DNA of 64,000 nt from positions 4,619,001 through 4,683,000 of the forward strand of contig NZ_CP114200.1 in the NCBI RefSeq assembly GCF_029392895.1, in the 5' to 3' direction. A program made the translations under genes and the position numbers. Every line of letters starts with the position of its first letter. Position 1 is the first letter of the stretch. Below are positions 33,696 to 41,319 of the stretch, one piece after another. Origin of the DNA: Streptomyces sp. 71268. Lineage in GTDB: Bacteria > Actinomycetota > Actinomycetes > Streptomycetales > Streptomycetaceae. Below the pieces are notes generated by a model that was not told the origin of the DNA, made no database searches, and saw only the letters and a program-made list of their open reading frames with translations.

Positions 33696-35594
33696 ATGTC
33701 TGCAAGGCAAGACGGTGAAGAGTCCAAAGTGGTTGCCACCAGGCTGCGACGGGTGGCTCGGGGCCCTCGACCCGAGGCCGTCCCCTCCGTGATCGGCACC
33801 GCCAGCGCACTGATCGGCCTGCTCGACATCGCCGCGGGCGTCTTCCCGCGCTTTCGCCACAGCAGGCTGCACGCGGTGGCGGAGATCCTGCCCGGCGCGG
33901 TGAGCCCGCTGGCCGCCGCCGCCTCGATCGTGGTGGGCGTGCTGCTCCTCATGCTCGCCCACGGCCTCAAGCGGCGCAAACGCCGGGCCTGGATCGCGGC
34001 GGCCGGCCTGCTGCCGGCGGGCGCCGCGGCCCAGCTCGTCTACCGGCACTCCGTCGCCGGCGCGCTGTTGTCCCTGGTGCTGCTGGCGGTGCTGGTACGG
34101 CACCGGGGCGAGTTCGCCGCGCTGCCCGACCCGCGCACCCGGTGGAAGGCGCTGGCCAACTTCGTCGTCCTCGGCGGGGCGAGCCTCGTGCTCGGCCTTG
34201 TCATCGTCGGCTCGCACCCGGGCAAGGTCATCGGCTCGCCGTCGTTCGGGGACCGGTGCCAGCACGTGCTGTGGGGCCTCTTCGGCTTCGAGGGCCCGGT
34301 GCGCTACACGGGCGACGTCAGTTACACGGTCGGCTACTCGCTGGGCGCCCTCGGCCTGCTGACCGTGGTGACCACCGCGTACCTGGCCTTCCGGCCCGAG
34401 CAGCCGGCCGCCCGGCTGACCGCCGAGGACGAGGAGCGGCTTCGGGAGCTGCTGGCCCGGCACGGTGGCCGGGACTCGCTGGGCCACTTCGCGCTGCGCC
34501 GCGACAAGGCCGTGGTCTTCTCGCCCAGCGGCAAGGCCGCCGTCTGCTACCGGGTGGTGTCCGGCGTGATGCTCGCCAGCGGCGACCCGGTCGGCGACGT
34601 GGAGGCGTGGCCCGGTGCCATCGAGCGCTTCATGGCCGAGGCCAGGGCGCACTCGTGGACGCCCGCGGTGATGGGGTGCAGCGAGACCGGCGGCCAGGTG
34701 TGGACCCGCGAGTCGGGCCTGGACGCGCTGGAGCTGGGCGACGAGGCCATCGTGGACGTGGCCGACTTCACGCTGAGCGGGCGCTCGATGCGCAACGTGC
34801 GGCAGATGGTCGGGCGCATCCAGCGGGGCGGTTACGAGACCCGGGTGCGGCGGGTGCGCGACCTGGGCCCCGGCGAGCTGGAGCGCGTCCAGCGCGCGGC
34901 GGCCGACTGGCGCGGCACCGACACCGAGCGCGGCTTCTCCATGGCGCTCGGCCGGATCGGCGACCCCGCCGACGGCGACGCGGTGATCGCCACGGCGCAC
35001 CGGCGCGACACGGACGCCGAGACCGGGGGCGCGGACGCCGGCCCGTACGGGGATCTGAAGGCCGTGCTGCACTTCGTGCCGTGGGGGCGCGACGGCATGT
35101 CCCTTGAGCTGATGCGCCGCGACCGGTCCGCCGACCCGGGCATGAACGAACTGCTCATCGTGGCCTCCCTGCAGGCCGCGCCGGAGCTTGGGGTGCAGCG
35201 GGTCTCGCTCAACTTCGCGATGTTCCGCTCGGCGCTGGCGCGCGGCGAGAGGCTGGGCGCCGGGCCGGTGCTGCGCGGCTGGTGCGGGCTGCTGCTGTTC
35301 CTGTCGCGCTGGTTCCAGATCGAGTCGCTGTACAAGTTCAACGCGAAGTTCCAGCCGCGCTGGGAGCCGCGCTTCGTGGTCTTCCGCAACACCCGTGACC
35401 TGCCGCGCATCGGCCTCGCCGCGATGCAGGCCGAGGGCTTCGTCTCGCTGTCGCTGCCGCGCCCCAGGTGGTGGCGGCGCGGTTCCGGTTCGGCCCCCGG
35501 CGGCGGTGCGCCCGCGAAGGCCGGCCGCGCCGACGTGGCCGACGGGCCGGGCCTGCGCGTGGGCGCCGGCGCCTCGCAGGCGAGTCCGGGCTAG
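33696..35594 (+). CDS. DUF2156 membrane protein, MprF/LysX-like aminoacyl-phosphatidylglycerol synthase
   Basis: The 632-aa protein has about six N-terminal membrane segments (residues 30-225). A soluble DUF2156 GNAT-like domain follows: LLARHGGRDSLGHFALRRDKAVVFSPSG (in parts) and the motif region MSLELMRRDRSADPGMNELLI, SLNFAMFRSAL and YKFNAKFQPRWEPRFVVF. Such enzymes transfer an amino acid from aminoacyl-tRNA to membrane lipid and raise resistance to cationic peptides. The lysyl specificity is a guess. ATG 33696 follows GGGAAG; GTG 33636 (with AGAGGG upstream) would add 20 residues and is a real alternative. The C-terminal 40 residues are low-complexity. Confidence 0.85.
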   Translation: MSARQDGEESKVVATRLRRVARGPRPEAVPSVIGTASALIGLLDIAAGVFPRFRHSRLHAVAEILPGAVSPLAAAASIVVGVLLLMLAHGLKRRKRRAWIAAAGLLPAGAAAQLVYRHSVAGALLSLVLLAVLVRHRGEFAALPDPRTRWKALANFVVLGGASLVLGLVIVGSHPGKVIGSPSFGDRCQHVLWGLFGFEGPVRYTGDVSYTVGYSLGALGLLTVVTTAYLAFRPEQPAARLTAEDEERLRELLARHGGRDSLGHFALRRDKAVVFSPSGKAAVCYRVVSGVMLASGDPVGDVEAWPGAIERFMAEARAHSWTPAVMGCSETGGQVWTRESGLDALELGDEAIVDVADFTLSGRSMRNVRQMVGRIQRGGYETRVRRVRDLGPGELERVQRAAADWRGTDTERGFSMALGRIGDPADGDAVIATAHRRDTDAETGGADAGPYGDLKAVLHFVPWGRDGMSLELMRRDRSADPGMNELLIVASLQAAPELGVQRVSLNFAMFRSALARGERLGAGPVLRGWCGLLLFLSRWFQIESLYKFNAKFQPRWEPRFVVFRNTRDLPRIGLAAMQAEGFVSLSLPRPRWWRRGSGSAPGGGAPAKAGRADVADGPGLRVGAGASQASPG

Positions 35595-35642
35595 CGGGCG
35601 CCGGCCGGGGGCCCGGCGGGAGGGGCCGCCTAGGCTGGAGGC

Positions 35643-36644
35643 ATGAGTACGTTGCGTGATGGCGGTGGGCGGCTGGGTCTCGGCGGACTGGTCGGACTGC
35701 CCGAGTGGGACCGGTGCGCCGTGATGGGCGTGGTGAACGTGACGCCGGACTCCTTCTCGGACGGCGGCCAGTGGTTCGACACCGAGCTGGCCGTCAAGCA
35801 CGGTCTCGACCTGGTCGCCAGCGGCGCCGACCTGGTGGACGTGGGCGGCGAGTCCACCCGCCCGGGCGCGGCCCGCGTCGACGAGGCGGAGGAGCTGCGC
35901 CGGGTGGTGCCCGTCGTGCGGGAGCTGGCCGGCGCCGGCGCCGTCGTCAGCGTGGACACCATGCGCGCCTCGGTCGCCGAACTCGCCGTGCAGGCCGGCG
36001 CCGCGCTGGTCAACGACGTGAGCGGCGGCGCGGCCGACCCCGCGATGGTGCCGATGGTCGCCGCGGCCGGGGTGCCGTTCGTCGTCATGCACTGGCGCGG
36101 CCAGTCCATCGACATGAATAACCGGGCCGTTTACGGGGACGTGGTCGGCGAGGTCGTCGCCGAACTGGAGGAGAGCCTGGAGCGCGCGGTGGCCGGCGGA
36201 ATCGAGCCCGACCGCATCGTCCTCGACCCGGGGCTCGGCTTCGCGAAGCAGGCCGACCACGACCTGGCGCTGGTGGCCAACCTGGGCCGGCTGCGCGCGC
36301 TCGGGCGGCCGCTGCTGGTGGCGGCCTCGCGCAAGCGGTTCCTCGGCCGGGTGCTGGCCGGCGGCGCCGGCAGCCCGCCGCCCGCGCGCGAGCGGGACGC
36401 GGCGACGGCCGCCGTCTCGGCCATCGCCGCCCGCGAGGGCGCCTGGGCGGTGCGGGTACACGAGGTGCGGGCCAGCGCGGACGCGGTGCGGGTCGCCCGG
36501 GCGATCGAGAGCGCGACGCGCGGCGCGGGAGCGGCCGGGGGCGCGGGGCACGGAACGGAGACGGAGCGGGCAGGGGCAGACGGAACGTGCGAGGCGAGCG
36601 GGGTAGGTGGGGTCGGCGTGGCCAACGCAGAGGGAGCGGTGTGA
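35643..36644 (+). CDS. folP: Dihydropteroate synthase
   Basis: The 333-aa enzyme condenses p-aminobenzoate with dihydropterin pyrophosphate and is the sulfonamide target. Signatures: MGVVNVTPDSFSDGG (residues about 28-42), DVGGESTRPGA, VVSVDTMRASVAE and LDPGLGFAKQADHDL. A Gly/Glu/Ala-rich tail of about 40 residues follows the enzyme domain. GGAGG sits almost against ATG 35643, so initiation might use a codon slightly downstream. GTGA overlap couples it to the next gene. Confidence 0.95.
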   Translation: MSTLRDGGGRLGLGGLVGLPEWDRCAVMGVVNVTPDSFSDGGQWFDTELAVKHGLDLVASGADLVDVGGESTRPGAARVDEAEELRRVVPVVRELAGAGAVVSVDTMRASVAELAVQAGAALVNDVSGGAADPAMVPMVAAAGVPFVVMHWRGQSIDMNNRAVYGDVVGEVVAELEESLERAVAGGIEPDRIVLDPGLGFAKQADHDLALVANLGRLRALGRPLLVAASRKRFLGRVLAGGAGSPPPARERDAATAAVSAIAAREGAWAVRVHEVRASADAVRVARAIESATRGAGAAGGAGHGTETERAGADGTCEASGVGGVGVANAEGAV

Positions 36645-37126
36645 CTTCCCGTACGGACAACGAACTGGTGGAACGGGCGAACACCGCCCTGTACGAGGCG
36701 ATGGAGCGCGGCGACGCGGCGGCGCTCGGCGCGATGTGGCTGGACGGCGACGTGAGTTGCGTCCACCCGGGGTGGCCGGTGCTGCGCGGGCGAAGCGAGG
36801 TGCTCCGCTCGTACGCGCTGATCATGGCGAACACGGAGTACATCCAGTTCTTCCTGACCGACGTCGAGGTGTCCGTGCTCGGTGACACCGCGCTGGTCAC
36901 CTGTACGGAGAACATCCTCAGCGGCGGCCCGGCCGAGGAGGAGGGCACGCTCGGCCCGCTGGTGGGGCAACTCGTGGTGGCGACGAACGTGTTCCGGCGC
37001 AGCGGGGACGACTGGAAGGTCTGGTCCCACCACGGCTCGCCGGTGCTGACCGAGCGGGACGACGAGGACCCCGACACGCCCCCCGACGACGGCATCGGCG
37101 GCAGCCCGGCCGGCCTCGGCGACTGA
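36641..37126 (+). CDS. Nuclear transport factor 2 (SnoaL-like) family protein
   Basis: The 161-aa protein has an NTF2-like alpha+beta fold: LVERANTALYEAMERGDAAALGAMWLDGDVSCVHPGWPVLRG (in parts), then a twisted sheet (VSVLGDTALVTCTENIL, LVVATNVFRRSGDDWKVWSHHGSPV). In streptomycetes a protein of this type sits between folP and folB, which suggests a folate-related or housekeeping role, but none is established. The GTG overlaps the folP stop (GTGA), with GAGGGAGC upstream. The C-terminus is acidic and Pro-rich. A terminator hairpin follows at 37139-37179. Confidence 0.82.
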   Translation: MTSRTDNELVERANTALYEAMERGDAAALGAMWLDGDVSCVHPGWPVLRGRSEVLRSYALIMANTEYIQFFLTDVEVSVLGDTALVTCTENILSGGPAEEEGTLGPLVGQLVVATNVFRRSGDDWKVWSHHGSPVLTERDDEDPDTPPDDGIGGSPAGLGD

Positions 37127-37138
37127 GCCGGCGACCTG

Positions 37139-37179
37139 GCGGCGCGGCCCGGGCCCCTTGGGGGTCCGGGCCGCGCCGC
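37139..37179 (+). terminator. Terminator after folP operon
   Basis: GCGGCGCGGCCCGG (37139-37152) and CCGGGCCGCGCCGC (37166-37179) form a 14-bp perfect stem; the loop can extend the pairing (GCCCC with GGGGT). Confidence 0.78.
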
Positions 37180-37654
37180 GTGCTGGCGGGCCGCCGCCGC
37201 GAGCGGTCCGGGCGGCCACCGCGCAGGGGACGCGGCGGGTCCCGTACGCCTCCCGTACCCCTGGCTCACGCGTCGCGTACGCCCGCCGGACGCGCGCCGG
37301 ACCCACCCTGGACGCCAACCGGACCCGGCTCCGGGGGCCCGGCGCGCGGGCATGACGGGCTGGCCGGGATGCCGACGGGGTGTCGGTGCGGGGCCCGTCA
37401 GCGCGGCGTGCTGGGCCACTCGTTCGAGCTGCGTTACGGAAGGGTAGGCAGTGGGGGCACGGGAGACGGGTCAGCGTGCTGGCGATGGGCGCCTAGCAGT
37501 TGGACGCCGTGCTGTCCATAGCCCCCGAGGGCGGGCGCTGTCGGCGCTCGCAGGTAGATTCGATAACGGGGGTATGACAGCCCCAGGCAGCCAGGGTGGC
37601 GCGCCGGCCGTGGTCGGTGCCCGTCCGCACCGACGACCAGCAGGAGTGATTCGT
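37180..37654 (+). promoter_or_regulatory. Leader/promoter region of folB
   Basis: No separate gene is convincing in these 475 bases. The folB frame is open upstream to ATG 37574, which would add 27 Gly/Pro/Arg-rich residues not typical of FolB. A small AT-richer island near 37550-37575 (GGTAGATTCGATAAC) is the likeliest promoter zone. Confidence 0.4.
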
Positions 37655-38014
37655 GTGGATCGTGTCGCGCTGCGCGGCCTGACGGCCCGTGGGCACCACG
37701 GCGTGTTCCCCGAGGAGCGCGCGAAGGGTCAGACCTTCGTCGTGGACCTGGTGCTCGGCCTGGACACGCGTCCGGCGGCGGCCGACGACGACCTCACGAA
37801 GACCGTGCACTACGGGGTCGTGGCCGAGGAGGTCGTGGCCGTGGTGGCGGGGGAGCCGGTGGACCTGATCGAGACGCTCGCGGAGCGGATCGCCCAGAAG
37901 TGCCTGGAGCACGCGGCGGTGCGCGAGGTGGAGGTCGTCGTGCACAAGCCGGAAGCCCCGATCACCGTTCCCTTTGACGACGTGACCATTACCATCACGC
38001 GGAGCCGAGTATGA
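37655..38014 (+). CDS. folB: Dihydroneopterin aldolase
   Basis: The 119-aa enzyme makes 6-hydroxymethyl-dihydropterin. Family features: RGLTARGHHGVFPEERAKGQTFVVDL (in parts), the conserved Tyr in HYGVVAEEV, and VDLIETLAERIA with the catalytic-site Glu. The length equals the family norm. GTG 37655 is chosen because AGGAG lies 8 bases upstream; GTG 37646 overlaps that site, and ATG 37574 would make an extended form. The ATGA overlap at its end couples it to folK. Confidence 0.94.
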   Translation: MDRVALRGLTARGHHGVFPEERAKGQTFVVDLVLGLDTRPAAADDDLTKTVHYGVVAEEVVAVVAGEPVDLIETLAERIAQKCLEHAAVREVEVVVHKPEAPITVPFDDVTITITRSRV

Positions 38015-38604
38015 GCAGCAGCGACCCGACCGTGCAGCCCGTCCCCTCCTCCGTGGTGGAACAGGTGGACGCCGCCGACGTGACCCTGTCCAACCCGAAG
38101 TGGGCGGTGATCTCGCTCGGCAGCAACCTGGGCAACCGCCTGGAGACCCTGCAGGGCGCGGTCGACGCCCTGGAGGACACGCCCGGCCTGCGCGTCAAGG
38201 CGGTCTCCCCGGTCTACGAGACCGAGCCGTGGGGCGTGGAGTCGGGGTCGCAGCCCACGTACTTCAACGCCGTCGTGCTGGTGAAGACCACCCTGCCCCC
38301 GACCTCGCTGCTCGATCGCGGCCAGGCCCTTGAGGAGGCCTTCGAGCGGGTGCGGGACGAGCGCTGGGGACCGCGCACACTGGACGTGGACATCGTGACC
38401 TACCAGGACGTCGTCTCCGACGACCCGGTGCTCACCCTTCCGCACCCGCGCTGCCACGAGCGCGCCTTCGTTCTCGTACCGTGGCACGACGTGGAGCCGG
38501 AGGCGGTCGTTCCGGGGCGGGGGCCGGTCGCCGAACTGCTGGCGCGGGTGGATCGTGGCGGTGTGGTGCCGCGTGTCGACCTGGAACTGCGGCTGCCTGA
38601 GTAG
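38011..38604 (+). CDS. folK: 2-amino-4-hydroxy-6-hydroxymethyldihydropteridine pyrophosphokinase
   Basis: The 197-aa HPPK activates the pterin with ATP for FolP. Motifs: AVISLGSNLGNRLETLQGAVDAL (in parts), VSPVYETEPWG, and the RWGPRTLDVDIVTY metal/substrate loop followed by LPHPRCHERAFVLVPW. The first 30 residues (SSSDPTVQPVPSSVVEQ) are a non-conserved extension. Start ATG overlaps the folB stop (ATGA). A DUF3180 membrane protein gene follows, as commonly seen in Streptomyces. Confidence 0.95.
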   Translation: MSSSDPTVQPVPSSVVEQVDAADVTLSNPKWAVISLGSNLGNRLETLQGAVDALEDTPGLRVKAVSPVYETEPWGVESGSQPTYFNAVVLVKTTLPPTSLLDRGQALEEAFERVRDERWGPRTLDVDIVTYQDVVSDDPVLTLPHPRCHERAFVLVPWHDVEPEAVVPGRGPVAELLARVDRGGVVPRVDLELRLPE

Positions 38605-38684
38605 GCGTTGAGGTAGCTGGTGCCGCGCGTGGGTGGCGGCGCCGGTGGAAGGGCGGTAGAGCGACGATGAGGGGCGACCACTCG

Positions 38685-39173
38685 GTGAAGCAACTTCGGA
38701 TCGGGGTACTGGTCGGTCTCTTTCTCGCGGCCGGCGTCCTGTCGTGGGCGGGCGCCCGGCTCTGGGACTCCCTCGGCACCCTGCCGAGCGTGCCGCTGGC
38801 GGCCCCCGTCGTGCTGGCCCTGATCGCCGTGGTGCTGGGCGCGACGGCCCTGTCGATGCGTTCCCGGCTCCAGGCCCAGCGTGAGCGGCGGCCCGGCGCG
38901 AAGGGCGTCGACCCGCTGGTGGCGGCCCGGGCGGTGGTCTTCGGTCAGGCCAGCGCGTTGGTGGCGGCGCTGGTCTCGGGGATGTACGGCGGCGTCGGCC
39001 TGTTCCTGCTGCTCAACGAACTCGACGTACCGGCCCGCCGCGACCAGGCGATCTACGCCGCCGCTTCGGTGGTGGCCGGGGCGGCCGTGGTCGCGGTGGC
39101 GTTCTTCCTGGAGCGCGTCCTGAAGCTCCCGGAGGACGACGACACCGACCCGCGCGGCGCGGCCCGGGCCTGA
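38685..39173 (+). CDS. DUF3180 membrane protein
   Basis: The 162-aa protein has four hydrophobic segments (VLVGLFLAAGVLSWAGARLW, APVVLALIAVVLGATAL, AVVFGQASALVAALVSGMYGGVGLFLLL in parts, YAAASVVAGAAVVAVAFFLE) and a charged end. DUF3180 proteins follow folK in many Actinobacteria; function unknown. GTG 38685 (MKQLRIGVLVG) is preferred since GAGGGG lies 10 bases upstream; ATG 38667 would add six residues. Confidence 0.85.
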   Translation: MKQLRIGVLVGLFLAAGVLSWAGARLWDSLGTLPSVPLAAPVVLALIAVVLGATALSMRSRLQAQRERRPGAKGVDPLVAARAVVFGQASALVAALVSGMYGGVGLFLLLNELDVPARRDQAIYAAASVVAGAAVVAVAFFLERVLKLPEDDDTDPRGAARA

Positions 39174-39254
39174 CGCCCGCCCGCGCGGCCCGGAACCACG
39201 CCCGCGCGGGCGGGAGCCCGGCCCGCGCGGGCGCCGTACGCCCCGCTCGGGGCG

Positions 39255-40415
39255 CTACGCGTCGGCGACCGTCTGGAGTTCGACGTCCGAGCGCGGGATG
39301 TCCTGGGCGTCCGCGTCGATGGAGCGGCGCAGCGCCTCGTGCAGCTTGGCCGGGGTGAGGACGCCGAGGAACCGGTCGCCGTCCAGGACCGCGATCCAGC
39401 CCGCGTCGTGCTGGAGCATGGTGCTGAACGCCCGCTTGAGCGAGGAGCCGACCGGAAGCCACGCCTCCATGCGGCGGGCGTGCTCCCCCACGGTCCCGCC
39501 GCCGGCCGCTGCCGCCGCGTCCGCCACGATCCAGCCGTGCAGGTTGTCCTGGTCGTCCAGGACGACCGCCCACCGCGCGCCCTCGGCCGCGAGCCGGGCC
39601 GCGGCCTTCGGCAGCGGGTCCGTCAGGTGCACGACCGGCGGCTGCTCCAGGTCGCCCGGCTCGATCGGGGTCACCGTGAGCCGCTTGAGGCCACGGTCGG
39701 CGCCGACGAAGTCGGCCACGTACGGCGTGGCGGGCGAGCCGAGCACCGCGGCCGGGGCGTCGAACTGCTCGATTCTCCCCGCGCCGTAGACCGCGATCCG
39801 GTCACCGAGCCGCACCGCCTCCTCGATGTCGTGCGTGACGAACAGCACCGTCTTGCGCACCTGCTCCTGGAGCCGCAGGAACTCGTTCTGCAGGTGCTCG
39901 CGCACGACCGGGTCCACCGCGCCGAACGGCTCGTCCATCAGCAGCACCGGCGGGTCGGCCGCGAGCGCGCGGGCCACGCCGACGCGCTGGCGCTGGCCAC
40001 CGGAGAGCTGGTCGGGGTAGCGGTCGCCGTACACCGACGGGTCGAGGCCGACCAGGTCGAGCAGTTCCGCGGCCCGCTCGCTGGCCCGGCCGCGCTGCCA
40101 GCCGAGCAGGTGCGGCACGGTGGCCGTGTTCTCCAGGACGGTCTTGTGCGGGAAGAGGCCGACCTGCTGGATGACGTAGCCGATCCGGCGCCTGAGCTGG
40201 ACCGGGTCGATCGTCGCGATGTCCTCGCCGTCCAGGAAGATCTGCCCGCTGGACGGCTCGATGAGCCGGTTGACCATCTTCATCGTGGTGGTCTTGCCAC
40301 ACCCGGACGGCCCGACGAGCGTGACCAGCTCCCCCTCCGCGACCTCGAAGGACAGGTCGGCGACCGCGGTGGTGCCATCGGCGTAACGCTTGCTGACGTG
40401 CTCGAAGCGGATCAT
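39255..40415 (-). CDS. opuCA: Glycine betaine/choline ABC importer, ATP-binding subunit (OpuCA type)
   Basis: The 386-aa ATPase has Walker A GPSGCGKT (35-42), QVGLFPHKTVLENTATVPHLLGW (in parts, QAT-family Q loop), signature LSGGQRQRVGVARAL and Walker B VLLMDEPFGAVDP. The C-terminal 140 residues form a CBS-like tandem region (TDPLPKAAARLAAEGARWAVVLDD, GSSLKRAFSTMLQHDAGWIAVLDGDRFLGVL in parts) used in OpuA/OpuC for ionic-strength sensing. It is divergent from the permease genes with 160 bases between. The system imports compatible solutes under osmotic stress; exact substrate not fixed by sequence. Confidence 0.92.
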   Translation of the reverse strand: MIRFEHVSKRYADGTTAVADLSFEVAEGELVTLVGPSGCGKTTTMKMVNRLIEPSSGQIFLDGEDIATIDPVQLRRRIGYVIQQVGLFPHKTVLENTATVPHLLGWQRGRASERAAELLDLVGLDPSVYGDRYPDQLSGGQRQRVGVARALAADPPVLLMDEPFGAVDPVVREHLQNEFLRLQEQVRKTVLFVTHDIEEAVRLGDRIAVYGAGRIEQFDAPAAVLGSPATPYVADFVGADRGLKRLTVTPIEPGDLEQPPVVHLTDPLPKAAARLAAEGARWAVVLDDQDNLHGWIVADAAAAAGGGTVGEHARRMEAWLPVGSSLKRAFSTMLQHDAGWIAVLDGDRFLGVLTPAKLHEALRRSIDADAQDIPRSDVELQTVADA

Positions 40416-40574
40416 GGGTCCCCATTGTCGCCGTAGTCGTTGAAGAACATATTGCGCTCTCGTGGCGGTCTGGCTCGATTGTCAGTGCCCGGGGTTAGGG
40501 TCGCCAGGCATGGGACCGGCGCGGGCGGGACGCGCCGGGCATGGGACCGGCACGGGCGGGGGAGGTAGGCGGTC

Positions 40575-41315
40575 ATGAGTGCGAAGGGCTGTCTCGCGGC
40601 GAACGAGTGGATCTGCGGCGAGTACGTGCGCACGCGGAGCCAGGAGCTGACGGACGCGACGGTGCAACACGTGTGGATCACCGCCGTCTCGGTGGCCATC
40701 GGGCTGCTGGTGGCGTTCCCGCTGGCGCTGCTCGCGCGCCGCTGGCGGGCCGCGGCCGGCCCGGTGCTCGGGCTGACGACGGTGCTGTACACGGTGCCGT
40801 CGCTGGCCATGTTCGCGCTGCTGATGCCGGTGTTCGGGGTCTCGGCGGCGGTGGTGGTCACCGGGCTCGTGCTGTATTCGCTCACCATCCTGGTGCGCAA
40901 CATCCTGGCCGGCCTCGAGTCGGTGCCGGCCGACGCGCGCGAGGCGGCCCGCGGCATGGGGTACGGGCAGGGGCGGCTGCTCCTCGAGGTGGAGCTGCCG
41001 CTCGCGCTGCCCGCGCTGATGGCGGGCGTGCGGATCGTGACGGTCTCCACCATCTCGCTGACCACGGTCGGCGCGATCGTCGGCTTCGGCGGCCTGGGCA
41101 ACCTCATCTACGACGGCATGGACAGCTTCTTCAAGGCCCAGGTGCTCACGGCGTCCGCCATCTGCGTCGCCCTCGCGATCGTCGCCGACGTGCTGTTGCT
41201 CGGCGTGCAGAAGCTGCTGACGCCCTGGAACCGGGCGCGGGCCCGGGAGTCAGGTGGCGGGGCCGGCAGGCGGATCGGGACCCGGCGCGTGGCGCGCGCC
41301 GCGAAGGCGGGCTGA
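40575..41315 (+). CDS. opuCB: Glycine betaine/choline ABC importer permease (OpuCB type)
   Basis: The 246-aa protein has about five membrane segments and a BPD_transp_1 domain with the EAA loop EAARGMGYGQGRLLLEVELPLALPAL (in parts, near residues 118-145). The GAIVGFGGLGNLIYDGMDSF segment is typical of the OpuC/ProW-like permeases. GGGGGAGGTAGG precedes the ATG. The fused permease-binding protein gene starts 5 bases after its stop, so both are one unit. Confidence 0.92.
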   Translation: MSAKGCLAANEWICGEYVRTRSQELTDATVQHVWITAVSVAIGLLVAFPLALLARRWRAAAGPVLGLTTVLYTVPSLAMFALLMPVFGVSAAVVVTGLVLYSLTILVRNILAGLESVPADAREAARGMGYGQGRLLLEVELPLALPALMAGVRIVTVSTISLTTVGAIVGFGGLGNLIYDGMDSFFKAQVLTASAICVALAIVADVLLLGVQKLLTPWNRARARESGGGAGRRIGTRRVARAAKAG

Positions 41316-41319
41316 GGAC

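Noticed and set aside
33673..33701. Consensus-like TTGACA promoter just before the MprF-like start
   Set aside because: No -10 hexamer lies at 16-19 bases, and the sequence is inside the alternative longer reading frame.
33612..36551. A 979-codon minus-strand frame opposite the MprF-like gene and folP
   Set aside because: Low-complexity Arg/Ala/His composition; an antisense shadow.
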